DNA of 64,000 nucleotides from CAVPCZ01 sp963702445 (GTDB taxonomy: Bacteria; Bacteroidota; Ignavibacteria; UBA10030; UBA6906): positions 310,001 to 374,000 of the forward strand of contig CAVPCZ010000016.1 in NCBI GenBank assembly GCA_963702445.1, in the 5' to 3' direction. Position 1 is the first letter of the stretch. Each line of letters opens with the position of its first letter. Shown piece after piece: positions 1 to 9,976 of the stretch. The notes under the pieces were generated by a model. The model was not told the DNA's origin, made no database searches, and saw only the letters and a program-made list of their open reading frames with translations. The translations under genes were made by a program, and so were the position numbers.

Positions 1-972
1 CATCTCCCCCGATTCAATACGGGAGATGTCGATGAGATCATTCAGCAGCGCGTTGAGGCGTTCCGCATGGAGATGTGCTTTGGTCAGAAAATCGCGGTTT
101 ACACTCGCATCATCCACTGCGCCGTCCAGGAGCGTTTCCAGAAAACCCTGGATGGAAAATATCGGCGTGCGGAGTTCGTGTGAGACGTTTCCCAGAAACT
201 CGCTCCGGACCCGTTCCAGCTTGCGCAGGCGCTCGATGTCGTTGCCGAGCTTCTCCGCCATCTCGTTGATGGCTGTCGCCAGCGCGCCGATTTCGTCCCC
301 GGCAGGCACCGTGATACGGTGCCGCAGATCCCCGTCGCGGATGGCCTGTGCCGTGGCCGCAATGCTCTGGATCGGAAGGGTGATGCGCTTTGCGAGATGG
401 ACGCTGACAACAATGATGACCATGACGGTCAGGAGTCCGATCCCCCAGATCAGCACCTGTACACGGGTATCGAGCAGCCGGATCTCCTCGGATGCCAGCG
501 CAAGGCGGACCACCGCGGAATCGAGTTCTCCGCCGGGCGATTGCCGGATCATGACCGCCGCATACAGGAATTCGCCCCCGACGGAAGTGGAAGCCCGGCG
601 TGCGATGCCCACACGTCCGTTTCGTGCCGCCAGAACCTCGGGCCGCAGGGAATGATTTTCAGCCAGGGAAAGGGAGTCGCGCCGGATGTTCGAATCGTAG
701 AGCAGACGCCCGTCGGGAAGGACAATGGTGAGCCGGACACCCAGCAGGGATGCACGGCGCAGCAACAGCGCATCACCGGCACCTGATCCGTCGACACGCA
801 TCGAGCCATCGCTCAGCAGATCGGCAAACAACCTCACCTGCGCGGTGAGGGCCTGCGTTGCCCGGAGATTCAGGTAATTCCTGATTTGCCACGAGGAGAC
901 GAAGCCCGCGAGCGCGACGCCCGCAACGGTGAGGCCGATGTATGTCGCGGCAATTTTGGTGCGGAGGTTCAT
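1..972 (-). CDS. PhoR-type sensor histidine kinase (partial, C-terminus outside window)
   Basis: Membrane sensor kinase, cut by the window edge within the HisKA domain, so the ATPase domain is not visible. Reading the minus strand from 972 gives an N-terminal membrane segment (residues about 7-25), an extracytoplasmic sensor of about 125 residues, a second membrane segment near residues 170-192, a HAMP linker and then the dimerisation helix with the phospho-acceptor motif SHELRTP. It starts 9 bp after the stop of the PhoB-like regulator, so the two form an operon and presumably a cognate pair. The input signal cannot be read from sequence. Family assignment is secure; a specific phosphate-sensing role is only an analogy. 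Confidence 0.85.
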   Translation of the reverse strand, partial: MNLRTKIAATYIGLTVAGVALAGFVSSWQIRNYLNLRATQALTAQVRLFADLLSDGSMRVDGSGAGDALLLRRASLLGVRLTIVLPDGRLLYDSNIRRDSLSLAENHSLRPEVLAARNGRVGIARRASTSVGGEFLYAAVMIRQSPGGELDSAVVRLALASEEIRLLDTRVQVLIWGIGLLTVMVIIVVSVHLAKRITLPIQSIAATAQAIRDGDLRHRITVPAGDEIGALATAINEMAEKLGNDIERLRKLERVRSEFLGNVSHELRTPIFSIQGFLETLLDGAVDDASVNRDFLTKAHLHAERLNALLNDLIDISRIESGEM

Positions 973-981
973 GGACGGCGG

Positions 982-1677
982 CTATTCCCGATAGCGGTAC
1001 CCGACGCCCTTGATCGTTTCGATGGCATCCGCATCATCCCCGAGTTTTTCCCGGATTTTCCGGATATGCACGTCCACCGTGCGATCGATGACGACGACTT
1101 CGCTGCCCCAGATGTTGTTCAGCAGCATTTCGCGGGAAAAGACCTTGCCGGCGTTTGACGCGAGAAGGGCCAGCACCTCGAATTCTTTCTTGGGGAAAAA
1201 GATTTCGTTCTTGCCGTTCCTTACCGTGTATGTGGAACGGTTGATCTCGAGCTTGCCGATTTTGATAATCGGGGGTTCACCCTTTTCATCGGCGGACTGT
1301 TCGGCGCGACGGAGTACCGCCTTCACCCGGGCCACGAGCTTACGCGGACTGATGGGTTTCTGGATGTAATCGTCGGCCCCGAGTTCGAGTCCGACCACCT
1401 CATCCGCCTCGCCCAACCGGGCCGTGAGGAAGACCACGGGGACAGCCGCCGTCTCCGCGTTCGCTTTGATGCGCCTGCACGTCTCAAACCCGTCCAGCAG
1501 GGGCATCATCACATCCAGCAACACCAGGTCTGTCGTTCCGCCGGCTTTTTCAAGGGCCTCACGACCGTTGTAGGCGGTGATGACTTCGTACCCCTCCTTG
1601 GCGAGGTTGTACCTGATGAGCTCGACGATGTCCCGCTCGTCATCGACCACGAGAATCCGTTTGCGTGCTGCTGCCAC
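982..1677 (-). CDS. PhoB/OmpR-family response regulator
   Basis: DNA-binding response regulator of 231 residues, the normal length. The receiver domain (about 6-120) has the acidic pair in VVDDERD, the phospho-acceptor Asp in LLDVMMP, the Thr in FLTAR and the Lys in QKPIS. A winged-helix Trans_reg_C domain (about 135-230) follows, with a typical VDVHIRKIREKLG recognition region. The start is a GTG. It lies 9 bp upstream of the sensor kinase gene and 10 bp downstream of an oxidoreductase gene, so it is probably the penultimate gene of the xseA-dxs train. All residues needed for phosphorylation are present. Confidence 0.92.
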   Translation of the reverse strand: MAAARKRILVVDDERDIVELIRYNLAKEGYEVITAYNGREALEKAGGTTDLVLLDVMMPLLDGFETCRRIKANAETAAVPVVFLTARLGEADEVVGLELGADDYIQKPISPRKLVARVKAVLRRAEQSADEKGEPPIIKIGKLEINRSTYTVRNGKNEIFFPKKEFEVLALLASNAGKVFSREMLLNNIWGSEVVVIDRTVDVHIRKIREKLGDDADAIETIKGVGYRYRE

Positions 1678-1686
1678 GGTTGGGCC

Positions 1687-2691
1687 TCAGGAGACAGTCA
1701 CTTCTTTCCCGCGTTTGGCCGAGCGGTAGACGGCATCCACGATTTTCATCCTCTGCACAGCTTCATCGGCGGTGGAGATCACCGGGTGAAGATCGCGTAC
1801 GGCTCCCAGGAAATGTTTCAGCTCGTTCTCATACGACCGCTTGAAGATGTGCTGGGGGGGATCGACTCTGGACGGGGCGAGGTTCACCAGACTCCCGTGC
1901 AGTTCCTTGTAGATCTTCATCGGGGAGAGACTCGCGCTTCCGTCGCCGCCGTGGAGATAGCAGTAATAGATATCCTGATCGAGACACATCGACCAGCTCA
2001 CTTCGATGTTCACCGTGGCCCCGGTGTTGAGCGTGAGCGTGACGACCGAGGTATCCTCGACCTTCCGGGTCTTGTTGTGGTAATGCGCGGCATTCAGACG
2101 CACGACCTGGGGGTATCCCATCATCCAGAGGGCCATGTCCAGCATGACGATTCCCTGGTCGATAAACACGCCGCCCCCCGATTTTTCCTTCTGGGTGATC
2201 CACCCCTGGTCGAACGTCCGCTGTCTCAGCCAGCCCACGCGGGTATAATAGATCTTGCCCAGTTCCTTCCCCTCGATGAAGCTCTTGAGAATCATCGTAT
2301 CCGGGCGGAACCGGTGGTTCATGCCCACCATCAGCTTGCGTCGCGTTTCGCGGGCGGCGTCGGCCATGGCAAGGGCTTCGGCGTAGGTCCGGGCGATAGG
2401 TTTCTCGACGAGCACGTCCTTCCCCGCTTTCAGCGCGGCTATCGTCACATCCTTGTGTGCGTCCGTGGAGGTGCATACGTCGACGGCGTCCAGCTGTTCG
2501 CGCTCCAGCATCTGGGCAAGATCGGTGTATTGCCGGGTGATGCCGAATTTCTCCCCGACCAGCCGAACCCGGGCCTTGTCGCGGTCGCAGATGGCAACGA
2601 CTTCGGCTTCGGGCATTTTCAGGAGTGTCGGGAGGTGAACGACCTGGGCAACCCAGCCGACCCCGACGATACCGATCCTCACCTTGCTCAT
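1687..2691 (-). CDS. Gfo/Idh/MocA family NAD(P)-dependent oxidoreductase
   Basis: Predicted sugar or polyol dehydrogenase of 334 residues. The N-terminal Rossmann fold has the nucleotide loop GVGWVAQ at residues 10-16, and the family's catalytic-region motif EKPIA follows near residue 97. The C-terminal GFO_IDH_MocA alpha/beta domain includes the H-x-x-x-K-type region. Substrate cannot be assigned. The gene follows dxs by 3 bp on the same strand, so it is cotranscribed with isoprenoid and DNA-repair genes, but I see no pathway link. The frame is intact over its whole length. Confidence 0.85.
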   Translation of the reverse strand: MSKVRIGIVGVGWVAQVVHLPTLLKMPEAEVVAICDRDKARVRLVGEKFGITRQYTDLAQMLEREQLDAVDVCTSTDAHKDVTIAALKAGKDVLVEKPIARTYAEALAMADAARETRRKLMVGMNHRFRPDTMILKSFIEGKELGKIYYTRVGWLRQRTFDQGWITQKEKSGGGVFIDQGIVMLDMALWMMGYPQVVRLNAAHYHNKTRKVEDTSVVTLTLNTGATVNIEVSWSMCLDQDIYYCYLHGGDGSASLSPMKIYKELHGSLVNLAPSRVDPPQHIFKRSYENELKHFLGAVRDLHPVISTADEAVQRMKIVDAVYRSAKRGKEVTVS

Positions 2692-2694
2692 GGA

Positions 2695-4612
2695 TTATCC
2701 TGCTGTGGTTGAGACTGGATGGTCGAGGGTCGTGCGCACCAGCCGCACGATGCCCGCGCTGTCGAGTCCGGTTTCCGCGGCGAGTTCCGCCGGTGAACCG
2801 TGGTCAATGAACCGGTCCGGGAGTCCGTGCATGTGCAGCGAGACATTCTGTATCCGCCGTGAAGCGTAGTACTCCGCCACCGCGCTGCCGAATCCCCCCA
2901 GCACGGTATTGTCTTCGATCGTGATCACCCGGTTGAACCGCGCGGCAATCCGCTCCAGCAGAGCACCGTCCAGCGGTTTCACGAAACGCATATTGACGAC
3001 CTCGCACGAAATCCCTTCCTTCTCCAGTTCCTCCGGCCGCAGCGAGGGCGGGTGCGACCATTTCTCCGATTGCCAGGAGGGCGACCGCGGTGCCCGTCCG
3101 CAGCGTTTCCGCCCGCCCTATCGGGATCAGCATCGAAACCGGACTTGAGGGGGACACCCAGGCCGTTGCCGCGTGGATACCGGAGCGCAATGGGTCCGCC
3201 CTGATGCTGGACGGCAGTGTAGAGCATGTCGCGCAACTCGCTTTCGTCTTTCGGTGCCATCACCACCATTTCCGGGATCAGCCGGAGATAGCTCAGATCG
3301 AAGACCCCGTGGTGGGTGGGACCGTCGGCCCCGACAAGTCCGGCACGGTCCAGAGCGAACACCACGTGGAGGTGCTGGAGCGCCACATCATGGATGATCT
3401 GGTCAAAGGCGCGCTGGAGGAAGGAGGAGTAGACCGCCACGATGGGGATGCACCCCTGCGTCGCGAGACCCGCGGCAAAGGTCACGCCGTGCTGTTCGGC
3501 GATGCCCACATCATAGAATCGCTCCGGCATTTCCCGCTGCAGCTGATCAAGGCCGGTGCCGTCGGGCATCGCGGCGGTGATGGCGACCACGCTGGGGTTG
3601 GCTCCGGGCCAGTTCCACGACGGCGGCCCCGAACACTTTGGTGTATGCCGGAGGACCCGCGGCCTTTTTCGGACTCTGACCCGTCACCTTGTCGAAGGGG
3701 GTGACGCCGTGCAGTTTCTGGACATCCTCTTCCGCGGGTTTGTACCCTTTCCCCTTCTGCGTGATGGTATGCACGAGGATGGGACCGCTGTACTGCTTGA
3801 CCTCCTGGAAGATCCTCACGAGCTGGGGAATGTTGTGGCCGTTGATCGGACCGAAATACCGGAAGCCGAGCGCTTCGAAGAGCATGCCCGGCGTGATGAT
3901 CACCTTGAGGCCCTCTTCGACACGCGCGGCGACCCGGCGGATCCTGTCACCCCAATCGAACTTGCCCGTGAGGTCGTAGACATTCTTCTTGAAACGGTTG
4001 TAGCGAGGATCGGCGATCACTTCCGTGAAGTAGTTCGAGATGGCCCAGACATTCGGGGCAATGGACATGTTGTTATCGTTGAGGATGACAATCATATCCT
4101 TCTTCATGATGCCGGCGTTGTTCATCCCTTCGTACACCATGCCGCCCGTCATCGAGCCGTCGCCGACGATGGCGACAACGCTGTACTTTTTGCTTCGTAA
4201 GCTCGCGTGCGGCCACCATCCCGAGCGCGGCGGAGATGGCGGTGCTTGCGTGGCCCGCGCCGAAGGTGTCGTACGGACTCTCGTTCCGTTTCAGGAATCC
4301 GCTGAGACCTTTGTACTGGCGGATGGTATGCAGGCGGTCTTTGCGGCCCGTGAGGATCTTGTGGGGATACGCCTGATGGCCCACGTCCCACACCAGTTTA
4401 TCCTCCGGCGTGTGGAAGACGTGATGGAGGGCGACGGAGAGTTCCACCGCACCGAGTCCGGCACCGAGATGACCGCCCGTCTTCGAGATGACTTCGATCA
4501 GGAACGAACGGACATCGCTGGCGAGACCTTTCAGCTCCGGAATCGTGAAGTTGCGCAGGTCGGCAGGGTCGTTGACGCGGTCGAGATAGGGATACTGCTG
4601 TTCTCCGGTCAT
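2695..4612 (-). CDS. dxs: 1-deoxy-D-xylulose-5-phosphate synthase (apparent frameshifts)
   Basis: Condenses pyruvate and glyceraldehyde 3-phosphate with thiamine diphosphate, the first step of the MEP isoprenoid pathway. The N-terminal part has the VGHQAYPHKI histidine motif, the middle has the ThDP/Mg motif GDGSMTGG followed by NNAG, and the C-terminal half has the DRAGLVG-GPTHHG segment and the transketolase C domain. The gene is broken by four one-base insertions near 4186-4189, 3594-3597, 3122-3125 and 3034-3037. Three of them are synonymous doublets (AAA+G, CCC+G, GCC+G). Removing them gives one 637-residue protein, the usual DXS length. The start overlaps the xseB stop as ATGA. I regard it as functional and the breaks as consensus artefacts. 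Confidence 0.93.
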
Positions 4613-4854
4613 TCTTCGTTTTCGTCCAGAAGTGTGAGATTGCCTTCCATGTCTTTCGCCAGGCGCTTCAGTGTGACCTCGGCCTGAGCGAGCCGGTCGG
4701 CACAGGTTTTCGACAGGCCGATCCCCTCCTCATACAGACGGAGTGACTCATCCAGGGGGAGCGCGCCGTCTTCCAGCAGGTGAACAATCTCCTCCAGCCG
4801 CTGCAGCGCGTCCTCGAACGTCGATGCCGGATTGCTGTTCTTTCTGGCGGACAT
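4609..4854 (-). CDS. xseB: Exodeoxyribonuclease VII small subunit
   Basis: 81-residue small subunit of exonuclease VII, which degrades single-stranded DNA in both directions. The conserved core is FEDALQRLEEIVHLLE followed by LPLDESLRLYEEGIGL, a two-helix coiled hairpin that binds the large subunit. It lies directly after xseA and overlaps dxs by 4 bp, an arrangement (xseA-xseB-isoprenoid gene) common in bacteria. Length and motifs are normal. Confidence 0.93.
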   Translation of the reverse strand: MSARKNSNPASTFEDALQRLEEIVHLLEDGALPLDESLRLYEEGIGLSKTCADRLAQAEVTLKRLAKDMEGNLTLLDENEE

Positions 4855-4858
4855 GGGT

Positions 4859-6060
4859 TCAGTCGATGGTTGACGGAGACGTCGCCGTCGTGAAACGTGA
4901 TGTCAACGCGATCATGCGGACGAACGCCGGTGCGCGTCGCCACAACCGTCGCCCTCCTTGCGGACGATGGCATAGCCGCGCTTCAGGACACGCTGCGGGT
5001 TCAGTGCGGCAAGCCGGTCGATCAGCGCGCGTGCACGCGCGTCTGCGAGGGCGGTACGATGAGCGACAGCGGTGGACATTGTGCGATTGAGTTCGTCGAC
5101 ATGCTGGCTGTGGCGATGCAGGAGGTCGACAGGTCTGTTGAGCGCGTGACTCTTGAGGAGATGCCGTATGTGATCCCGCCGGTGACCGAGACGGGAGGTC
5201 ATACTTCCATGCATAGTATAGCAAGAATTGCGTAGAAGTTCAAGAATGGTTGTCCGGTCGCGCACAACCAACTCCGCCGCCGCTGTGGGCGTGGGAGCCC
5301 TGAGGTCCGCCACAAAATCGGCAATGGTGACATCCACTTCATGTCCGACTGCGCTTACCACGGGAACTGACGACGCCGCGATGGCCCGGGCAACCTTTTC
5401 TTCGTTGAAGGCCCAGAGGTCCTCCAGCGATCCTCCTCCCCGGGCGAGAATGAGAATGTCCAGCCCTCCAAGCCTGTTCAGATCGCGAATGGCCTGCGCG
5501 ATTTCGTCCGCCGCGCCTGCACCCTGTACGCGCACCGGGGCGAGCACAAGCTCCACGGCAGGAAAGCGCCGGTCAAACACGTGCTTCATGTCGTGCAGCA
5601 CGGCACCCGTCGGGGAGGTAATGACGCCGATCCGCATGGGATACCGGGGCAGGACCTTTTTCCGGGAAAGATCAAACAGCCCTTCGGCGCCGAGCTTTTC
5701 CTTCAACCGCTCGAACGCCATCTGCAGATCGCCGGTTCCCATCGGACGCAGGGTGCTCACGTCGATCTGATAACTGCCGCGCACTTCGTACACCGAGAGG
5801 CGGCCGGTGGCAACCACCTTCATCCCGTCTTCGGGGGAAAACGTGAGCGAAGGTGCCCTGCTCCGCCACATGACGGCGCTCAGCTGGGCCCCCTCGTCCT
5901 TCAGGGTGAAATAGAGGTGACCGGACGTGTGCCGCTTGAAGTTGGAGATTTCGCCCACCACCTGCAGGGCCGGGAATCCGGATTCCAGGGCCAGCTTGAT
6001 CCGGCGCGTCACTTCAGTTACGGTGAGCGGGACCTGTGTGCGTGAGGCCGGCTGTTGCAT
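4859..6060 (-). CDS. xseA: Exodeoxyribonuclease VII large subunit (apparent frameshifts near 3' end)
   Basis: Large subunit of exonuclease VII. An N-terminal OB-fold (about 10-110, with GEISNFKRHTSGHLYF) precedes the catalytic domain with GVITSPTGA, ARGGGSLEDLWAFNEE and SAVGHEVDVTIADFVAD. The last 30 codons contain two extra bases (near 4949-4952 and 4865-4869). After removal the C-terminus is the usual RGYAIV...DRVDITFHDGDVSV ending, with a stop at 4859-4861, and the protein is 399 residues. I start at the ATG at 6060 because upstream codons fall in the divergent promoter region with bshB1. The two extra bases could be doublets at second codon positions (GGT/GTT and AAC/ACC), which is less certain than the synonymous cases. 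Confidence 0.92.
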
Positions 6061-6125
6061 GCGGAAATCGACTCCGGTGTGAAAAGGTGGGACTAATATA
6101 GCAATTTTCCCCCTTTGCAGCACAG

Positions 6126-6155
6126 TTGAAATGGAGGAAAAAAAGTGTATATTGG
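6126..6155 (+). promoter_or_regulatory. Bacteroidota-type promoter for bshB1
   Basis: TTG at 6126-6128, a 19-base spacer, then TATATTGG at 6148-6155, close to the TTTG-N19-TAnnTTTG consensus. The start codon is at 6162, only six bases after the -7 element, so the transcript would be leaderless or nearly so. Confidence 0.5.
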
Positions 6156-6161
6156 AACCCC

Positions 6162-6881
6162 ATGAAGCTGGACATTCTTGCTATCGGCGCACATCCTGAC
6201 GATGTGGAACTGTCGTGCGGCGGCACGATCATCACCCTGGTCCGCCAGGGGCATGCAGTCGGCCTCGTTGATCTGACCGACGGCGAACTCGGCACGCGCG
6301 GGACCCGCGAGATCCGTGCGGCGGAAGCCGCAGAGGCGGCGCGCATCATGGGAATCACGGTGAGGGAAAGCCTCTCACTCCCGGACGGCGGAATCGAGGT
6401 CAACCGGGAGACAACGCTGAAGCTTATCCGGGTGATCCGCACATACCGCCCTGACGTGCTCATCATCCCCCACTCCATGGACCGGCATCCGGACCACGAG
6501 CATGCGCACACGCTGGCACGGGAGGCCTGGTTCTATGCCGGGCTGGGCAAGGTCGAAACGATACATGACGGCCGTCCCCAGGAGCCCTTCCGCCCCCGCG
6601 CATACTACCATTTCATGCAATGGCACGAGTTTCCCCCGTCATTCATCATCGATGTCACCGACGCTTACGATACGCGGATGGAAGCCATGCGGGCATTCCG
6701 CTCGCAGTTCTACGATCCTGCAAGCACAGAACCTGAAACAATCCTCAGCACGCCCCAGTTCCTGGAGATGATCCGTACGCGGCTGGAGTATTACGGAGAC
6801 AAAATCGGGAAGAGATACGGGGAACCCTTCTTTTCACCGATGGCCCTTCACGTGCCCGACCTTCTGCACCTGAATACGTAG
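6162..6881 (+). CDS. bshB1: Bacillithiol biosynthesis N-acetylglucosaminyl-malate deacetylase
   Basis: Zn-dependent LmbE/PIG-L family deacetylase of 239 residues that removes acetyl from GlcNAc-malate in bacillithiol synthesis. The N-terminus carries the metal and catalytic motif AHPDDVE, and a second metal ligand region SMDRHPDHEHAH lies near residue 105. The C-terminus (KIGKRYGEPFFS) is typical of BshB1 and not of the broader family. I chose the ATG at 6162 since MKLDILAIGAHPDD is the conserved start and no Shine-Dalgarno site supports an earlier one. It is transcribed divergently from xseA. Confidence 0.9.
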   Translation: MKLDILAIGAHPDDVELSCGGTIITLVRQGHAVGLVDLTDGELGTRGTREIRAAEAAEAARIMGITVRESLSLPDGGIEVNRETTLKLIRVIRTYRPDVLIIPHSMDRHPDHEHAHTLAREAWFYAGLGKVETIHDGRPQEPFRPRAYYHFMQWHEFPPSFIIDVTDAYDTRMEAMRAFRSQFYDPASTEPETILSTPQFLEMIRTRLEYYGDKIGKRYGEPFFSPMALHVPDLLHLNT

Positions 6882-6901
6882 CTGCTGCCCCGGAATCCGC
6901 C

Positions 6902-7373
6902 ATGCCGCCATTGCATCCGATGATCGTGCATTTTCCCATCGCCCTGCTGACCGCCGGCTTTCTGGCGGACATATGGGCACTGGTGTTCAAGGCATCCGAT
7001 CTTTCGCGTACTGCATGGTGGTCACAACTGGCCGGGACAATCGGTCTTGCGGCGGCGGTGGGAAGCGGTCTGATGGCGAAGGAGTCGGCGGGAATCAGGA
7101 TGCTTTTGCCGCGTCAGTCCTTGAAGGTCATGAACAATGGGCGCTGGGGTCGATGGTGATTTTTTCCGCGCTGCTCTTCTGGAGGATTGCGTCCCGGACA
7201 CGGCTTCCGGCGAATCCGCGTTATGTGTATGCGGGACTCTATTGCATCGCCCTCGTTGCCCTCTGGCTCACGGCCTGGCACGGCGGCGAGCTGGTGTACG
7301 GGTTGGGCGTGGGCGGTGAACTCGTCCGCACGGCTAGCGAGGCACAGTGGCGTCACATCCTCCGGCGTCGTGA
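6902..7373 (+). CDS. DUF2231-like small membrane protein (apparent frameshifts)
   Basis: Predicted four-helix inner-membrane protein of unknown function. The N-terminus LHPMIVHFPIALLTAGFLAD is the characteristic start of DUF2231 proteins. The frame then shifts near 7100, where one G appears missing from a G run, and continues through LEGHEQWALGSMVIFSALLFW and a last helix ending in WHGGELVYGLGV. Near 7334-7341 two consecutive alanine doublets (GCT+A, GCG+A) occur. Resolving them yields a stop at 7371-7373, 14 bp short of the convergent ccmF end, and a 156-residue protein. The N-terminal half is certain; the exact C-terminus is my reconstruction. Confidence 0.7.
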
Positions 7374-7386
7374 CGTCCTCACTGTC

Positions 7387-9335
7387 TCATCCGGGCACCG
7401 TTTGCCCCGCCTCAACCGCGCGGCGCACAATCGTCACCAGAAAACCCAGCAGCAGGATAATCACACCCGCCCAGACCAGGTTGATGTACGGTTTGACGCT
7501 CGCCTCGACAAGGAGCACTTCCACGGCGCGCGCCTGTGTTGACGCCGGTGTCACGGGCTGATCCAGGGAGAGCGGGGCAAGGTAGAAGTCCTTTGATATC
7601 AGGTTGACAATGTCGGGATGCCGCATGATCCCCTCATTGTATTTGCTCTCGTACATCACCGGCGCCAGCCGGAAGCGCTTGCCCTCTTTCTCCACCTCCA
7701 CGTCAAACGCGTACCGGTCCCCCTCCACCATCCGGTATCCCGTATACTTCAGGGTATAGCCCAGCGCCTGTACGGGCTGCCCCTGGGGCAGGGACACCGT
7801 CTGCATGGCATCAAATTCGGTGCTCGCGATGAACCCGAAAAACATCAGCGCGATGCCGATATGGGCGATGGATCCGCCCGCATACTTCGGATTCCGGCGC
7901 ACGATGGTCCACCCCACCTGGAGGTTTGCCCAGAGCGCAAACGCGGCGCCGAACAGGAAGAGCAGCAGGAGCGGCTGGTGCACGCCGGAGAACGCGAGCA
8001 GTGCGAGCGTGACAACCGAGAGCCCGAACGGAGCGCGAAGCGAACGGAGCACGGTGCGGCGGTCGGAGCGGGTCCACCAGAGAAGCTGCCCCACACCTGC
8101 AAGCAGGCCGATCACGATCCCCAGCGGCAGGGTTGTCGTGGCGTAATATGCGATATCGACGGCGCTCTTCTTGCCGTAGAGCAGATCGGTGATGATGGGC
8201 GACGACGTGCCGATGACGACAAAGATGGCGACGAACATGATTGCCGACGCGCCGAGGAAGAGGGCGAACTCACGCGAAAAGTAGTTGTGCTTCGCCGCAC
8301 GCCGCGGGATCTCCTTCCAGCGCCGCGCGAAGAGTCACCCCGGGCACAAGCAGCGCGAGGGCCATCATCCCCATCAGGAGCCAGTACGCCCACATGCCCG
8401 GATCGACGAACGAGTGGACGGAGGTGTCGCCCAGCACGCCGCTGCGCGTGAGGAATGTGGAATACATGACCAGGACGAAACAGAGCATGCCGAGAACGAG
8501 GTTCGTGCGGACGAACGCGCCGCTCTTGCGCTGCGAAAGGATGGTGTGGATGGCGGCAACGCCGATGAGCCAGGGAACAAGCGAGGAGTTCTCCACCGGA
8601 TCCCAGGCCCAGTATCCTCCCCATCCGAGCGTCTCATAGGCCCAGAACCCTCCCATCATGATCCCCATGCCCAGCACGAACGTGCCGAACACGATCCAGG
8701 GAGTCGCGGGTTTGAACCAGTAGTCGTAGTCCCGCTTCAGAAGCGCCGCAATGGCATACGCATACGGCACGCCCATGGCGGCAAAGCCGCTGAAGAGGAC
8801 CTGCGGGTGGATCACCATCCAGTAGTTCTGCAGGAGCGGATTCAGGCCGCGTCCGTCGGCGGGCATGAATCCCGGTTGCACTTCTCCCGCCCAGGATTCC
8901 CAGACATAGAGAAACGGGTTCTTGACGAGCAGCATCAGCAGGAGCATCAACTCGATGGCGCCGAACACGCTCATGACCTGTGCTTCATACCCGTACCGTG
9001 CGGAGTGCCGCATCAGGAAGACGCCGATCAGCGCCGTGAAGAGGGCCCAGAGCATGAAACTCCCCTCCTGCCCCGCATAGAACGTGGAGATCAGCAGCGG
9101 CGTGGACAGCGCGCGGGAGCTGTAGCTCCAGACGTAGGTGTACTGGAATTGATGGGTGAGGATGAGATACAGGAGCGTTGCCGAGCCGAGAATGACGGAG
9201 ATGACCGTGAGGTGGTAGAAGGCTCTTGCCAAGGGCGAGGGAACCCGGTGTGCCGCGGAGATGGTTTCGCGCATAGGCGAGAACCGACACGAGACATGCG
9301 ACAAAGGCGAGTTTGACGAGAATGCCGCCGATCAT
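7387..9335 (-). CDS. ccmF: Cytochrome c maturation heme lyase CcmF (apparent frameshifts)
   Basis: Multi-pass membrane protein that transfers heme from CcmE to apocytochrome c. The tryptophan-rich WWD segment GGYWAWDPVENSS lies in the middle, flanked by many membrane helices, and the C-terminal periplasmic part ends with a last helix. Start ATG at 9335 has the ribosome site CAGGAG eight bases upstream. Two one-base insertions break the frame: 9230-9233 (a CTG/TTG Leu doublet) and 8314-8317 (GAA+G). Corrected length is 648 residues, normal for CcmF. It is the last gene of ccmABCDEF. Confidence 0.93.
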
Positions 9336-9424
9336 AGACGCTCCTGTACGTAAAAGAACGGAACTGCGACCCGCGTTATGCGGGAGAGCAAACGGTAGCG
9401 CGGCCCTGTCAGGATGTTCCGTTG

Positions 9425-9821
9425 TCAGGATTTTGCCTTGTTGAGCTCGGCGGCTTCCGCCTCGTACTTCGACGGACACTTCGTCAGCACTTCCGTGGCG
9501 TGGAAGTATCCTTCGGGCGTGAATTTGCCCTTTCGCCACGACGCTTGTGGCGAGCTCGAAGTTGTTCGGGGCGGCACCGTCCAGCACCACCCTGCACTCC
9601 AGCCCCTGCTTCGTCCGCGAGATAGAAGTGAACCGCCCGGTGCTCGCGTCGAAGGAGGACTCCTTGTCACTGTTCCAGGTTCCCTTGAGCTGCACTTTCT
9701 TCCCTTTTTCTTCGCGCCGGCGATATCCGTGTACTCCACGTTGCTGTCCATGAACGACATATGCACCGAACACGAGAAAGACAACGACGATGAGTCCGCC
9801 CACAATCACTTTGACATTCAT
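9425..9821 (-). CDS. ccmE: Cytochrome c maturation heme chaperone CcmE, cysteine variant (apparent frameshifts)
   Basis: Periplasmic heme chaperone anchored by an N-terminal helix (residues about 4-23). The OB-fold core is visible as KVQLKG, then GAAPNNFELATSVVAKGKF, then GYFHATEVLTK. The residue that covalently binds heme is normally His in H-x-x-x-Y; here the segment reads TKCPSKYEA, a C-x-x-x-Y motif known from CcmE of Desulfovibrio and archaea. Doublets GTC+G (9755-9758) and AAA+G (9530-9533) plus one missing base near 9706 break the frame; the corrected protein has 131 residues. No ccmG, ccmH or ccmI gene is nearby, as in those variant systems. Confidence 0.92.
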
Positions 9822-9838
9822 ACTGACGTTCCTCCCTG

Positions 9839-9976
9839 CTATCTGCGGTTTTGGTTTTCAAGTTTCCGGATTCTTCCGTCGAGGCGGAAGAGGTAGGCAA
9901 ACAGGCCGAGCCAGATGCCCACCACGATGATCATGACGATGTACAGCTGATGCTGGGCCAGGAATTCCACGGTCAT
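9839..9976 (-). CDS. ccmD: Small membrane protein CcmD
   Basis: 45-residue protein with one membrane helix (about residues 11-32, YIVMIIVVGIWLGLFAYLF) followed by a basic, coiled tail (RIRKLENQNRR). This is the size and layout of CcmD, which stabilises CcmC and CcmE and helps release holo-CcmE. Its position between ccmC and ccmE is diagnostic. Start ATG at 9976 overlaps the 3' end of ccmC by 4 bp. Confidence 0.85.
   Translation of the reverse strand: MTVEFLAQHQLYIVMIIVVGIWLGLFAYLFRLDGRIRKLENQNRR

Noticed and set aside
2695..4612. dxs and other broken genes as pseudogenes
   Set aside because: The breaks follow a synonymous-doublet rule and restore perfect full-length proteins; essential genes such as dxs, prfB and glnA are unlikely to be dead.
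8285..9316. Long plus-strand frame opposite ccmF
   Set aside because: Composition is that of an antisense shadow (His/Arg/Glu-rich), and ccmF motifs lie on the other strand.
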